Source: an uncultured Collinsella sp. (GTDB lineage: Bacteria; Actinomycetota; Coriobacteriia; Coriobacteriales; Coriobacteriaceae). Taken from it: a stretch of 25,776 nucleotides of DNA. This document shows, piece by piece, positions 1 to 8,395 of this stretch. The notes beneath the pieces were generated by a model. That model searched no databases, had not been told where the DNA came from, and saw only the letters and a program-made list of their open reading frames with translations. Each line of letters begins with the position of its first letter. Positions within the stretch are counted from its first letter, which is position 1. Both the position numbers and the translations under genes were made by a program. Location of the stretch: positions 1 through 25,776 of the forward strand of contig CAJMBB010000009.1 in the NCBI GenBank assembly GCA_905211615.1, in the 5' to 3' direction.

Positions 1-297
1 CGAAGAGCGTTGCTGCCTAGGCTAGCCCCTTGTCACACAAACTACCGAAGCCTCCTTTTTTTAGCTGTGGAGATTCGTTTGAAAATCGCGTCAATTGTGG
101 AGATGAGTACCTTTGGCCTCCTGTTCTCCCTATCTTCTACCTGCACTTTTGCTTGATTGTTGTATTTGAGCTCAATTTGTCAGGAAATGGGCAAGCTTTT
201 GGTCAGGCTCCGGTACTTACCCGCATGAACCTCGGGGGTAGCCTCATCCTACGCGTCGCAGCCTCCCCGTGCGACGCACGAGGGATAAGGAGCAGCC
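1..297. other. Non-coding region upstream of the adhesin gene
   Basis: No convincing coding region is seen on either strand; the open frames here lack a good ribosome site and recognisable protein sequence. The stretch has a short T run near 55-61, two copies of TGTGGAGAT about 32 bases apart (near 66 and 98), and a perfect 8-bp hairpin just before the adhesin ribosome site. I could not find a convincing -35/-10 pair. Confidence 0.5.
253..277 (+). promoter_or_regulatory. Hairpin in the adhesin leader
   Basis: GCGTCGCA (253-260) pairs perfectly with TGCGACGC (270-277) around a 9-base loop. It ends about 10 bases before the AAGGAG ribosome site (287-292) of the adhesin. No T run follows, so it is not a standard terminator. 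It could be a leader stem affecting translation or RNA stability, or a protein-binding inverted repeat. Confidence 0.4.
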
Positions 298-744
298 ATG
301 TCCAACGCACCCACGCACTCTGTCCACAGCGCAATCGCAACAGGTCCGCTGCTCCTGCTCCTCTTCCTGCTTTTCGGCTGCCTGGCACCGGGAGCCGCAT
401 TTGCCGTCGATGGCTACGACCAGCTCGGCTTCCGCACTATTAGCGATGATTGTGGGCCCTTCTTCATCGGCAAGTATGAAGCTCAAGACACCTCGATTGC
501 CTACTGCATGAACCAGGAGCGCCCCGGTCCCACCAAACCGGGCGGCCCATGGCTCAACTTTGATCAAGGCTGGGTGTGGCTCGACGACGAGTTCGCGGCA
601 ATCGTTTGTCACGGATATCCTACCGCCACGTCGTTTGGCGGCTACCATCTTTCACCCGATCGCGCCCGCGCCGCAACCCAGCTTGCCGTATGGATGCTCA
701 ACGGCACTACCCATGTCGACGGCACCTACGACCGCTCAGGGTAA
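298..744 (+). CDS. Thioester-domain adhesin, 5' fragment cut off by a frameshift
   Basis: This 148-residue frame is the N-terminus of a wall-anchored adhesin. It starts at an ATG with AAGGAG five bases upstream, and has a signal peptide (hydrophobic about residues 17-36, likely cleavage after AFA). A thioester domain follows: the AYCMN cysteine (Cys70) and the TQLAVW glutamine (Gln128) match the Cys and TQxA(V/I)W glutamine that form an internal thioester in Gram-positive thioester-domain proteins, used for covalent attachment to host surfaces. The frame stops right after GTYDRSG. The matching continuation (GKTKSGHF...) is one frame over, so removing one G from the GGG at 739-741 would join this to the downstream Cna_B/LPxTG part. 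It is either a real inactivating or phase-variable mutation, or an assembly error. Confidence 0.8.
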   Translation: MSNAPTHSVHSAIATGPLLLLLFLLFGCLAPGAAFAVDGYDQLGFRTISDDCGPFFIGKYEAQDTSIAYCMNQERPGPTKPGGPWLNFDQGWVWLDDEFAAIVCHGYPTATSFGGYHLSPDRARAATQLAVWMLNGTTHVDGTYDRSG

Positions 745-3721
745 AACCAAGAGCGGACACTTTACCTCCGACAATGAAGTCGTGGCGGCTGCGCGGTGGC
801 TCCACGACAGCGCAAAATCAGGAAGCATCAAAGCCGCTCCGCACCGCGCGCGGCGCTATCTAGGGGCCGTATCGGGCGGCAGCAAACGTCAAGACATGCT
901 CTATGTACTGCCGACGGTGTCTGTTTCCTTCCAAAAGCAGTCTGCTAACACCGTTATTACCAGCGGAAACAATACCTATCAGTTTACCGGGGCAACATTC
1001 GATATTTTTGAGAGCGCCAGCGGCGCGCGTGTCGGCACCATCAAGATGGACAGCAACGGTCGAGCGCAAGCAACACTTCTGCCCAACACGGCATACTACC
1101 TAGTTGAAACGAAGGCGCCGGCCGGCTATGTCCCCCGCCACGATCGTATTGCCTTTACCACGGGGAATGACGGCGGGCGGGTCGCCATTGATGAACAGCC
1201 CGGCACCATCAACCTGCGTATCGTAAAACTCGATGCCGCGACGAATGCCGGCCCCCAGGTGGGATCTTCACTCGCAGGAGCAGAGTTCACGTGTGTGTCG
1301 CAATCAACCCCTGGATGGGCACAAATCCTCACGACCGACGAAAGCGGTCGGGCCACCCTCGCCGATGTCCCCTTAGGAGCCTTTACCATCTACGAATCAA
1401 AAGCCCCCGAGGGCTACCTGCCATCCAACGACAGCTGGACCTATACCGTTGGAGCCGACCAGCTCGGCGATTCAGGCGTGGTCGAGATCGAATCTCGCGT
1501 TTCCGATATCCCCATTGCGTTTAACCTTGAGATTTCCAAATTCAAGGATTACGGCAATAGCGACCAATCCGGCCTGGAGCAGCCGGCGGGTGGTGTTGTC
1601 TTTGAGGTTGTCAGCAACAGCTCTCAGCAGGTTGTTGGCACACTGACCACAAACATCTATGGCTTTGCCTCCACCGAAGATCAGCCCGAAGCATGGTTCG
1701 GCACAGGCAAGCGACCCGCCGGTGTCCACGGAGCCGTCCCATACGACCGTGCCGGCTACACGGTTCGCGAGGTTCCGGAAACCGTCCCCGAGGGTTTTAA
1801 ACGTGCAGGGGAATGGACCGTCGGGGCCAATCAGATTTCCGACGGCGCCGAGCTTCAATATATCGTGGACAACCACGCTCTGTCGACGCATCTCCAGATT
1901 GTAAAACGCGATGCCCAAACAGGCGCTTCTGTTCCCCTAGCCGGATTCACCTTCCAACTCCTCGACAGCAATCACGAACCTGTCTCACAAACTTGCTGGT
2001 ATCCAGCACATAACGTAATGGACACCTTTACGACTGACGCGACCGGGACCGTCACACTGCCCGAATCGCTCGTGCCGGGCACCTATTATGTACGCGAAAC
2101 CTCGGCCAAAGAGCCCTATCTTGTCGGCGAAGAGATCGAGGTAAACATACCCGCCGACATGAACCTAACGCCCGTTGCAATCGCCTCGTATTATGACCAC
2201 GCCGCGACCGGAAACATCAGGATCGTTAAAACCGATGCCATAGACGGCAGCAGCCTCGCGGGCGCCGTCTTTGAGATCCGTGCCTCGGGTGATATCGTGC
2301 GCCCCGACGGTAGCATTGCCGCGCTCGACGGTGAGACTGTCGCGACCGTCACGACGGATGAAACTGGAGAAGCACGCGCGGGCAACCTCCCACTGGGATC
2401 TGGCACCGCACGCTACGAGGTTGTCGAGACTCAAGCGCCGGCAGGCTTCTTGCTCGATCAGACAACCCATATTGTCGACCTTACTTATGCCGACCAGAAA
2501 ACACCCGTTGTAGAAGCACGGCTTAACGTGTCCGACGATTACACCAAGGTTAATATCTCCAAGGTCGATGCAAGCGGTGAGCAGGAAGTGGAAGGCGCAC
2601 AGCTCGCCTTATATGGTCCCGATAAAACCGAAATAGACTCCTGGACCTCATCCGACAAGCCACACCGCGTCGAACATCTTGCACCCGGCACCTACTCGTT
2701 GCGCGAAATGATGTCTCCGCGGACCTATGACCTTGCCGAGGAGATAACGTTTGAAATAAAGGATACGGGAGAAGTCCAATCCGTCGCGATGAAGGATGCG
2801 CCCATCGAGATCAAGGGGCAGGTCGACAAGCGTCAGGAACTTGTCCAACCTATCGAAAATGGCCTGTTGGCTAACGGCGATGGTAAAAACCGTGCCGCGA
2901 TGCAAACCAATACGGATGGGCTTTTCTCCTATACCATCGACGCTCGAAACGATTCAACTACCTGGGTTGATGAGTTTACAATTACCGATGATCTTGAGTG
3001 TGCCGAGGACGATACGGCGAGATTCGTCTCAATCGAAACCCCCGTCGCCATCGGCGACCTCAATGGTCTGTGCAACGTGTGGTATCGCACGACGCCGTTG
3101 GACTCGGCAGACGTCGATGAGCCGGCAAACGCGACACTTGACGATGGGCACGAAAATCCTTGGCTTGAGTCCGACGAAGTAAGGGAAAGTCTGGGTGAGG
3201 ATTGCCGCCTCGTCGATTACGACGGCTGGCACCTCTGGAAGGCGGATGTCTCGACCACGGAATCCACCACACTCGAGGCGAAAGAACTCGACCTTGCGTC
3301 CAATACCGTCGTAACGGGCATTCGCATTGAATACGGTGCGGTAGCCGCCGACTTTACGACTCGAAGCGATGCGGATTCTTGGACCCGCGATGATCTCAAA
3401 GATGAGCACGACGACCTTGACGATGCCAAAGCAATCCTTGGCACAGACGCTCGAGGCGCAATCGTGCACATGCAGGCGACGTCGGCTTATACGCCCCAAA
3501 CCGCACTCACCAACAGCGCACGCGTCGATCTTTGCCGCAACGGCGGCGGCGATAAACTTGAGTCACATGACGAGGACCGTGTCATTCAACGCTGTACCCT
3601 ACCGCAGGACCTACCGGCAACAGGATCAGTTCCCATCGCCGCTTGCATCACCGCGCTCCTGACCTCGGGTGCCGCAGCCCTATGGTTCGCTCGCCTTAGG
3701 TCGATCCCAAAGAAGCGCTAG
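713..3721 (+). CDS. Multi-domain Cna_B/SpaA-like LPxTG adhesin, 3' part of frameshifted gene
   Basis: Genuine homologous sequence begins near 740; the start at 713 is only the nearest in-frame ATG and has no good ribosome site. After the end of the thioester domain come about six SpaA/Cna_B-like beta-sandwich units. Each opens with a lysine strand (IVKLDA, ISKFKD, IVKRDA, IVKTDA, ISKVDA) and closes with a Glu/Pro strand (ETKAPAGY, ESKAPEGY, ETQAPAGF), the Lys and Glu positions used for intramolecular isopeptide bonds. A more diverged D2-like domain follows. The C-terminus has LPATG (3611-3625), a hydrophobic helix and a basic RSIPKKR tail: a sortase anchoring signal. Restoring the frame gives a protein of about 1140 residues from 298. 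No sortase or second pilin gene lies alongside, so a solitary adhesin is more likely than a pilus operon. Confidence 0.82.
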   Translation: MSTAPTTAQGKTKSGHFTSDNEVVAAARWLHDSAKSGSIKAAPHRARRYLGAVSGGSKRQDMLYVLPTVSVSFQKQSANTVITSGNNTYQFTGATFDIFESASGARVGTIKMDSNGRAQATLLPNTAYYLVETKAPAGYVPRHDRIAFTTGNDGGRVAIDEQPGTINLRIVKLDAATNAGPQVGSSLAGAEFTCVSQSTPGWAQILTTDESGRATLADVPLGAFTIYESKAPEGYLPSNDSWTYTVGADQLGDSGVVEIESRVSDIPIAFNLEISKFKDYGNSDQSGLEQPAGGVVFEVVSNSSQQVVGTLTTNIYGFASTEDQPEAWFGTGKRPAGVHGAVPYDRAGYTVREVPETVPEGFKRAGEWTVGANQISDGAELQYIVDNHALSTHLQIVKRDAQTGASVPLAGFTFQLLDSNHEPVSQTCWYPAHNVMDTFTTDATGTVTLPESLVPGTYYVRETSAKEPYLVGEEIEVNIPADMNLTPVAIASYYDHAATGNIRIVKTDAIDGSSLAGAVFEIRASGDIVRPDGSIAALDGETVATVTTDETGEARAGNLPLGSGTARYEVVETQAPAGFLLDQTTHIVDLTYADQKTPVVEARLNVSDDYTKVNISKVDASGEQEVEGAQLALYGPDKTEIDSWTSSDKPHRVEHLAPGTYSLREMMSPRTYDLAEEITFEIKDTGEVQSVAMKDAPIEIKGQVDKRQELVQPIENGLLANGDGKNRAAMQTNTDGLFSYTIDARNDSTTWVDEFTITDDLECAEDDTARFVSIETPVAIGDLNGLCNVWYRTTPLDSADVDEPANATLDDGHENPWLESDEVRESLGEDCRLVDYDGWHLWKADVSTTESTTLEAKELDLASNTVVTGIRIEYGAVAADFTTRSDADSWTRDDLKDEHDDLDDAKAILGTDARGAIVHMQATSAYTPQTALTNSARVDLCRNGGGDKLESHDEDRVIQRCTLPQDLPATGSVPIAACITALLTSGAAALWFARLRSIPKKR

Positions 3722-3728
3722 CGCGATG

Positions 3729-3764
3729 AAAAAGCGGGCGACCCAGTCCCCCGGCTCGCCCGCT
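3729..3764. terminator. Bidirectional intrinsic terminator
   Basis: AAAGCGGGCGA (3729-3739) pairs with TCGCCCGCTTT (3754-3764). It lies between the converging adhesin and the small minus-strand membrane-protein gene. The T-rich side is better on the minus strand (CGCTTTTTC), but the placement suits both transcripts. Confidence 0.8.
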
Positions 3765-3787
3765 TTCAATCATGTAAATCGCCATAT

Positions 3788-4006
3788 CTACTCTGCAGAC
3801 GAAGATCCACCATCAACGATTGCCTGCTCGGACTCAGGAATCCCATCGGCACCCGTACTCTGTTCTTGCTCCACCTCTTCGCTGATTGCGGAGGCGGGGG
3901 TCGAGCCCTTTGCACCCACGATGTAGGCAGCCCCAAATCCTAACGCAATGGCAATCAAGGTCAAAATCACGTAGACAGGCCAATGGCGCTTAATATACGA
4001 AAACAC
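3788..4006 (-). CDS. Small single-pass membrane protein with acidic tail
   Basis: A 72-residue protein of unknown function. The start is GTG at 4006, chosen because AAGGAG lies five bases upstream. It has a short basic N-terminus (YIKRHW), one hydrophobic helix at about residues 11-30 ending GFGAAYIVGAKG, and a Ser/Glu-rich acidic tail of about 40 residues. By the positive-inside rule the tail would face outside. It begins 21 bases after the end of the M28-like membrane protein and is probably co-transcribed with it, so it may be an accessory subunit of that protein. No family was recognised. Confidence 0.65.
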   Translation of the reverse strand: MFSYIKRHWPVYVILTLIAIALGFGAAYIVGAKGSTPASAISEEVEQEQSTGADGIPESEQAIVDGGSSSAE

Positions 4007-4027
4007 GTTGACTCCTTAGAGCTCCGT

Positions 4028-7000
4028 CTACGAACGGCGGATAACCTCGGTCACGACCTCGGATACCGTGGCAATGTTCGTCGGGTTGACATTGTGGGGC
4101 AGGTCGTCCTCGGTACGAGCGCAAGCCAGACGCGTGCCGTCCACGCCGGCGATGGTGAGGGCTCGGCGGCTCGCCTCGAGCGCGGCATAGGCATCGGTCT
4201 TGGCATAGGGCATCTCGAGCGCGCCACAATCGACATGGAACGACTTGCACACCTTGCTGACCAGGTTCATGATGCGGCGATCGCCCTTGAGCAGCTGCTG
4301 TTCGCCCTCGACCGTCACCACCGAAAGCCTACCGGCGCCGACGGATTCAAGATTGATAAAGAATACGCCGCGGAGCTTGTCGCGATGCGAAGCCAAGAAG
4401 GCCTTCATACCAGCGCCATCACAATCCGAGGCGCCCGTTGCCACAAACCAGATATCGTGACCGAGCAGTTCATCATCGCCCATAGAGGCGACAGCCGAGA
4501 GCATATCTTCGGAAGAAGCGCCGTCGGAAGACGTAGCGCCGCCCTTCCAGCCGTCGTTATCGTCCTCGAAGTTATCCCACGAACCGATACCGCGACCGGA
4601 CTTCTTGGCATCGTAATCGTCTTCGACGCCCAGCCAGTCACTCATGCTGTCCTGCTCGTTTTTCTTTTTACGACCGAACAGGCCACCCAGGCCGCGCTTA
4701 CGAGACTTGGGTGCCGCCGGGGCGGGAGCCGAAATGGTCTCGATCGGCTGCGCGCCCGACGCAACGGGCATAGGAGGCGCAACGGGTGCCGATGTGGGTT
4801 CGGGACCCTGGGCAGTAGCAAAGGGGTCGTTGACCTGGGCAGAGGGATCGGGAAGGTCGAACAGCGACGTGCGAGACGCAACGTTTGCCTGCTTCATAGA
4901 CGGCAGCGACGGATCGGGGACCGAAGCCAGCGGAGACGAGGAAGGTGCAGGCGACGGTGCCGACGCCGGATCGGGAACATTCATCTGCGGACGCGGCGAT
5001 GCCTGGGAGGAAATCTGGGCCATAAGGGAATCGACTGTTTCGTCCTGGGTGGGAGCAGTATCGGCAACCGTGGCACGGGAACCACTCGGGGTCGGCATGG
5101 TGAAAATCTGCGTGGAGTAAGGCCTCGACTCATCTGTCTCGGGAGTCTCGGAAACCGCAGGCACTTCCTCCTGCTCGACCTCGGTCGAATCATCCTGCTC
5201 GGCTGCCGCGTACTGCTCTTCGTCAGAGTTGGCCTCGACGGGCTCGTCCTCGGCAGCATCCTGAATTTCGGCAGCATCAATGGGCTCGTCATCGTCTGCC
5301 GCGTTGTCCTGCTCATCGGAAGCAGGAAGGGGCTCGGCAATCGCGGTGCCTTGCTTTTCAAACGTTATCGTGGAATCGAACTGTGCGGCATCAAACGACA
5401 TGGTGCTATCGACGTGCTGCTGGGCCTCGAAAGACGTCGTCGCCTCAACAATATCCGCGGACGCCGGTTGCTGGGACTCAAAGGACGTTGTAGCTTCGGC
5501 AGCGTCGACGGGCACGGACTGCATAGCCTCGTTCTGCTCGAACTCTTGCGCCGCGAGCTCACGTGCTGCCTCGGCTGCCTGCTGCTGAGCGATAGCCTCC
5601 TGCTCGGCAGCCTCGCGTGCGGCAGCGCGCTTCTCCTCGAAATCGTCGACAAATTTCTTGCCCTTTGCAAGCGCGCCCTTAAAGAAGTTGGAAGCGCTGG
5701 CGCCAATCGAAGAGAACGCGGATGCAATATCGGCATGGGGCGTTGCCGCGGGAATCTCGGCCGAGAAATCAGTATCGCTCTCGTAAGACACGCGCCTCGG
5801 CTGTTCAACGTAATCGTCGTCAGACTCGTCCGCAACGTCTTGCGCCGGCGCGGCGGGAGCCAAAATGTCCAGTCCTGCCGCGGGATCGATCGCGGCAACC
5901 GCGGCAGACTCATCATCCGCAGTGACAACGGGCGCAGGCTCGGGCTCAAACGTCGGCTCCTCGCCCTCCTCGTAATCGAGCGTGCAGGACTCGGGAAGCA
6001 TTCCGAGCGCACGGATGGCATCCGAACCAAAGCGGATGTTGCCGGCGGCGTTGCGATAGAGCTTGGGCTCGGGCTCGGCCGCGGCAGGCTCCTCCGCCGG
6101 CTCAGCAGCGGGAACCTCGTCATTGAACTCTTCGGCCTGGACAGCCTGATTCTGATCCTCGGGCACGATGGCGCCAATCAGCGTCTCGTCGGCAGACGCA
6201 CCCTCAAAGCCCTCGATCTGCTCGTCAAAAGCCTCGCCCTGTTCGGGCTCGGTTTGAGCGTCGGGAGCAATCGGCTGACCGAACACGTCCTCGGCGTAGG
6301 TAGGCTCTTCGTACTCGATGGTGTTGCCGTAGTCGTTTTGCTGCTGGGCCGCGGCATACTCCGCCGCCGCGCGCGCCATTTCCTCGGCACGACGCTTCTG
6401 CTCCCCAAAATAGGTATCGAACGGAACATCGTCGGGAAACTCGTTTTCGCCCTGGAAGGGAGCAACGTTGTCCATAACGCCGAGCATGGCAGCGACAGAA
6501 GATTTGTTGCACACCGCGCCGGACGTATAGGGAAGAATGTGGCGGTTAGAGATGATGTTTGCCGCGTTGGCAAGTGCAACGAGGGAAGCGAGGATCGCGA
6601 CAATCCACAGCAGAACCTTGAGCGCGCCGGGGAGCGGCAGGATACGCAGGATGGCAACGGCAGCAGGGGCAACCGTGGCAATGGGCAACAGCTTGGCGAT
6701 AAGCGCACGATACGAAGCATAGGGCTCGCGGGCGAGCAGCTCAGCACGGGGAGAGTCGTAGTGTGCGACAACGACCACCGGGCGATTGCGCGGAGACGCG
6801 AGCGGGCCCGAGGCCTTGTGGTAGGCGATGACATTTTGGCTCACGCCCGTCTTGCCCAGGCGCGAGACTACAGGGCGGCCCGTGCGCTCGAGCACGTAAA
6901 GAACGGCGCCGACAATGGCCAGCAAGGTGCCGACCAAGCCGATACCGCCGCCGATGCCCATCAGCAGGGCGCCGGCAAACGCAAGAATACCGGTAACGGC

Positions 7001-7174
7001 AAATGCCAACCTACTGGGCGCCGGGGCATTGAACTCCTGAACCTCAGGATCAAAGCCGTGGTTGCGGAAGATCTGAGCGATATCCTCGGCAGCCAAGCGC
7101 TCTTCTTCGCTGCATGCCGGCGTAATGCCGGTGTTCTGCAGCAGGTGGTTAATATAGTTCTGGGTGTTCGCCAT
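4028..7174 (-). CDS. M28-fold membrane protein with a very long disordered insertion
   Basis: 1048 residues from the ATG at 7174 (GTGGAG upstream); an in-frame extension to 7324 looks non-coding. Two helix pairs lie at about residues 56-95 and 158-206. Zn-aminopeptidase (M28) signatures are scattered through it: VVVVAHYDS (His138, Asp140) between the helix pairs, GAVCNKSSVAAM (218-229), FVATGASDCDG (910-920), INLESVG (940-946) and LPHN (His1027). Residues about 242-900 form an acidic, Ala/Pro/Gln/Glu-rich, probably disordered insert that splits the peptidase fold. By eye, the bridging metal Asp is Cys222, the catalytic Glu is Ser916 and a ligand Glu is Asp917, so a conventional aminopeptidase is unlikely. 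Since the fold sits with the loops between helix pairs, it is probably cytoplasmic or wall-facing as a whole. A membrane pseudo-peptidase scaffold is my best reading. Confidence 0.7.
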   Translation of the reverse strand: MANTQNYINHLLQNTGITPACSEEERLAAEDIAQIFRNHGFDPEVQEFNAPAPSRLAFAVTGILAFAGALLMGIGGGIGLVGTLLAIVGAVLYVLERTGRPVVSRLGKTGVSQNVIAYHKASGPLASPRNRPVVVVAHYDSPRAELLAREPYASYRALIAKLLPIATVAPAAVAILRILPLPGALKVLLWIVAILASLVALANAANIISNRHILPYTSGAVCNKSSVAAMLGVMDNVAPFQGENEFPDDVPFDTYFGEQKRRAEEMARAAAEYAAAQQQNDYGNTIEYEEPTYAEDVFGQPIAPDAQTEPEQGEAFDEQIEGFEGASADETLIGAIVPEDQNQAVQAEEFNDEVPAAEPAEEPAAAEPEPKLYRNAAGNIRFGSDAIRALGMLPESCTLDYEEGEEPTFEPEPAPVVTADDESAAVAAIDPAAGLDILAPAAPAQDVADESDDDYVEQPRRVSYESDTDFSAEIPAATPHADIASAFSSIGASASNFFKGALAKGKKFVDDFEEKRAAAREAAEQEAIAQQQAAEAARELAAQEFEQNEAMQSVPVDAAEATTSFESQQPASADIVEATTSFEAQQHVDSTMSFDAAQFDSTITFEKQGTAIAEPLPASDEQDNAADDDEPIDAAEIQDAAEDEPVEANSDEEQYAAAEQDDSTEVEQEEVPAVSETPETDESRPYSTQIFTMPTPSGSRATVADTAPTQDETVDSLMAQISSQASPRPQMNVPDPASAPSPAPSSSPLASVPDPSLPSMKQANVASRTSLFDLPDPSAQVNDPFATAQGPEPTSAPVAPPMPVASGAQPIETISAPAPAAPKSRKRGLGGLFGRKKKNEQDSMSDWLGVEDDYDAKKSGRGIGSWDNFEDDNDGWKGGATSSDGASSEDMLSAVASMGDDELLGHDIWFVATGASDCDGAGMKAFLASHRDKLRGVFFINLESVGAGRLSVVTVEGEQQLLKGDRRIMNLVSKVCKSFHVDCGALEMPYAKTDAYAALEASRRALTIAGVDGTRLACARTEDDLPHNVNPTNIATVSEVVTEVIRRS

Positions 7175-7372
7175 GTGCGCTCCACATCCATAATCCGACA
7201 AATAGGCCCAATGCATGCACATTAGAACCGTATATAGTCGAAAGTATACCCCGAGCGAGCGCAAACGACCGAATTCGGGGCATCTTAACGCCCCGAGCGG
7301 ACAAGGATATAGCCTAATCTCCATATCGGACTAAAATCATGGCAGCAAACCACCTTCTCATGCGAGGACTCT

Positions 7373-8395
7373 ATGACGGCAAGCGACGCGACCGCGACAA
7401 TTAAAAAGGGAAGTTCGGAGCCCAGTTTCGATAAAACGGCTCAGCGCATCCTCAACCTTTTCTTTGTGCTCAACAGCTCCCCCGAACCGCTGACGACCGA
7501 GCAGATTGTCTTGGATTCTGACCTGGGATATGGCTCGGGCAACATCGACTCGGATAAGCGCAAGTTTCGGCGCGATCGTGACAAACTGCTCGAGCGTGGC
7601 ATCTTAATCAAGGAGGTTCGCCCCGCCGGCGCGCAGGAGACCGAGGAAAGCTCGTGGACAATCGACCGCGAGCACACGTTTGCTGCAGGCGGCCTCATCA
7701 CCGCAGACGACGCCGATATCCTGCTCAACGCCATCGACCAGACGCTAGCGGCCGGCTCATCCACCTTTTCCGCGCCGCTTGCCGATATTCGCTCCAAGAT
7801 TGCCTACCTCACCGGCAGAACGACGGTGGACGAAGCACCGATCCGCCGCTCTCCCACCGTCGATGCGGTATGGAGCGCCTTTGCCGAGCGATGCGCGCTG
7901 CGATTTTTATATCAGAACGGACGCGGCGAGCAGAAAGAACGTACCGTCTGCGTCTACGGCATGTTCGAGCGCGAGGGCGTGGCGTACTTCTGCGGCCTCG
8001 ACAATGCCACCGACGACATCAGGACATTCCGCTGCGACCGTATCGTTCGCGCTTGGCGTCCTTCGAAGGCCTACGCCATCCCTGCGGACTTCAATCTCAA
8101 CGACTATCTGTTCTTTGAATTCGATTTTGCCGACCGACCGCCCGTTGCAGCCACATTCTCGTTCGCCCCTCAGACGCAGATCGATATGATCAACGGCCTC
8201 ACGCGCGGGCGAGGTGAGCTCGCACACACCGATGCGGGATGGACCTGGACCGTTGACGTGCGTGACCTTGAAGCCGCCGCCTCATTTTGCATGGCCCACG
8301 CCGTGGACGGCATGAGGCCCGTGGCCCCCAAATCGCTCAAGCAGGCGTGGAACCGCCTCATTGAAAGGACGGTGCACGAGCATGCCCGTGCGTAA
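7373..8395 (+). CDS. WYL-domain transcriptional regulator, first of a pair (PafB-like)
   Basis: 340 residues. The N-terminus (about 20-85) is a DeoR-like helix-turn-helix (RILNLFFVLN, LTTEQIV, FRRDRDKLLERGI). A middle segment follows, then a WYL-like domain at about 175-260 with the usual RTFRCDRI strand, although the WYL tripeptide itself has drifted (AYFCGLD). Paired WYL proteins such as PafB and PafC form a heterodimer that activates LexA-independent DNA-damage genes in actinobacteria; that function is inferred here from family and pairing. It overlaps the second WYL gene by 14 bases, so the two are translationally coupled. The start is ATG at 7373 with GAGG nearby. The 198-base gap to the divergent M28 gene holds a 7-bp stem (7275-7281 with 7290-7296) but no clear promoter. 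Confidence 0.8.
   Translation: MTASDATATIKKGSSEPSFDKTAQRILNLFFVLNSSPEPLTTEQIVLDSDLGYGSGNIDSDKRKFRRDRDKLLERGILIKEVRPAGAQETEESSWTIDREHTFAAGGLITADDADILLNAIDQTLAAGSSTFSAPLADIRSKIAYLTGRTTVDEAPIRRSPTVDAVWSAFAERCALRFLYQNGRGEQKERTVCVYGMFEREGVAYFCGLDNATDDIRTFRCDRIVRAWRPSKAYAIPADFNLNDYLFFEFDFADRPPVAATFSFAPQTQIDMINGLTRGRGELAHTDAGWTWTVDVRDLEAAASFCMAHAVDGMRPVAPKSLKQAWNRLIERTVHEHARA

Noticed and set aside
30..443. 137-residue plus-strand open frame at the window start
   Set aside because: No ribosome site or known motif, and its end lies inside the adhesin signal-peptide region in another frame.
298..3721. Pilus operon
   Set aside because: Only one LPxTG protein is present and no sortase or second pilin gene is found nearby.
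3983..7225. 1080-residue plus-strand open frame
   Set aside because: It is antisense to the M28-like gene, rich in Arg/Gly/Leu with no recognisable motif, and results from the codon bias of the real minus-strand gene.
7275..7296. 7-bp stem between the M28 and WYL genes as a terminator
   Set aside because: No T run follows on either strand and both flanking genes start, rather than end, here.
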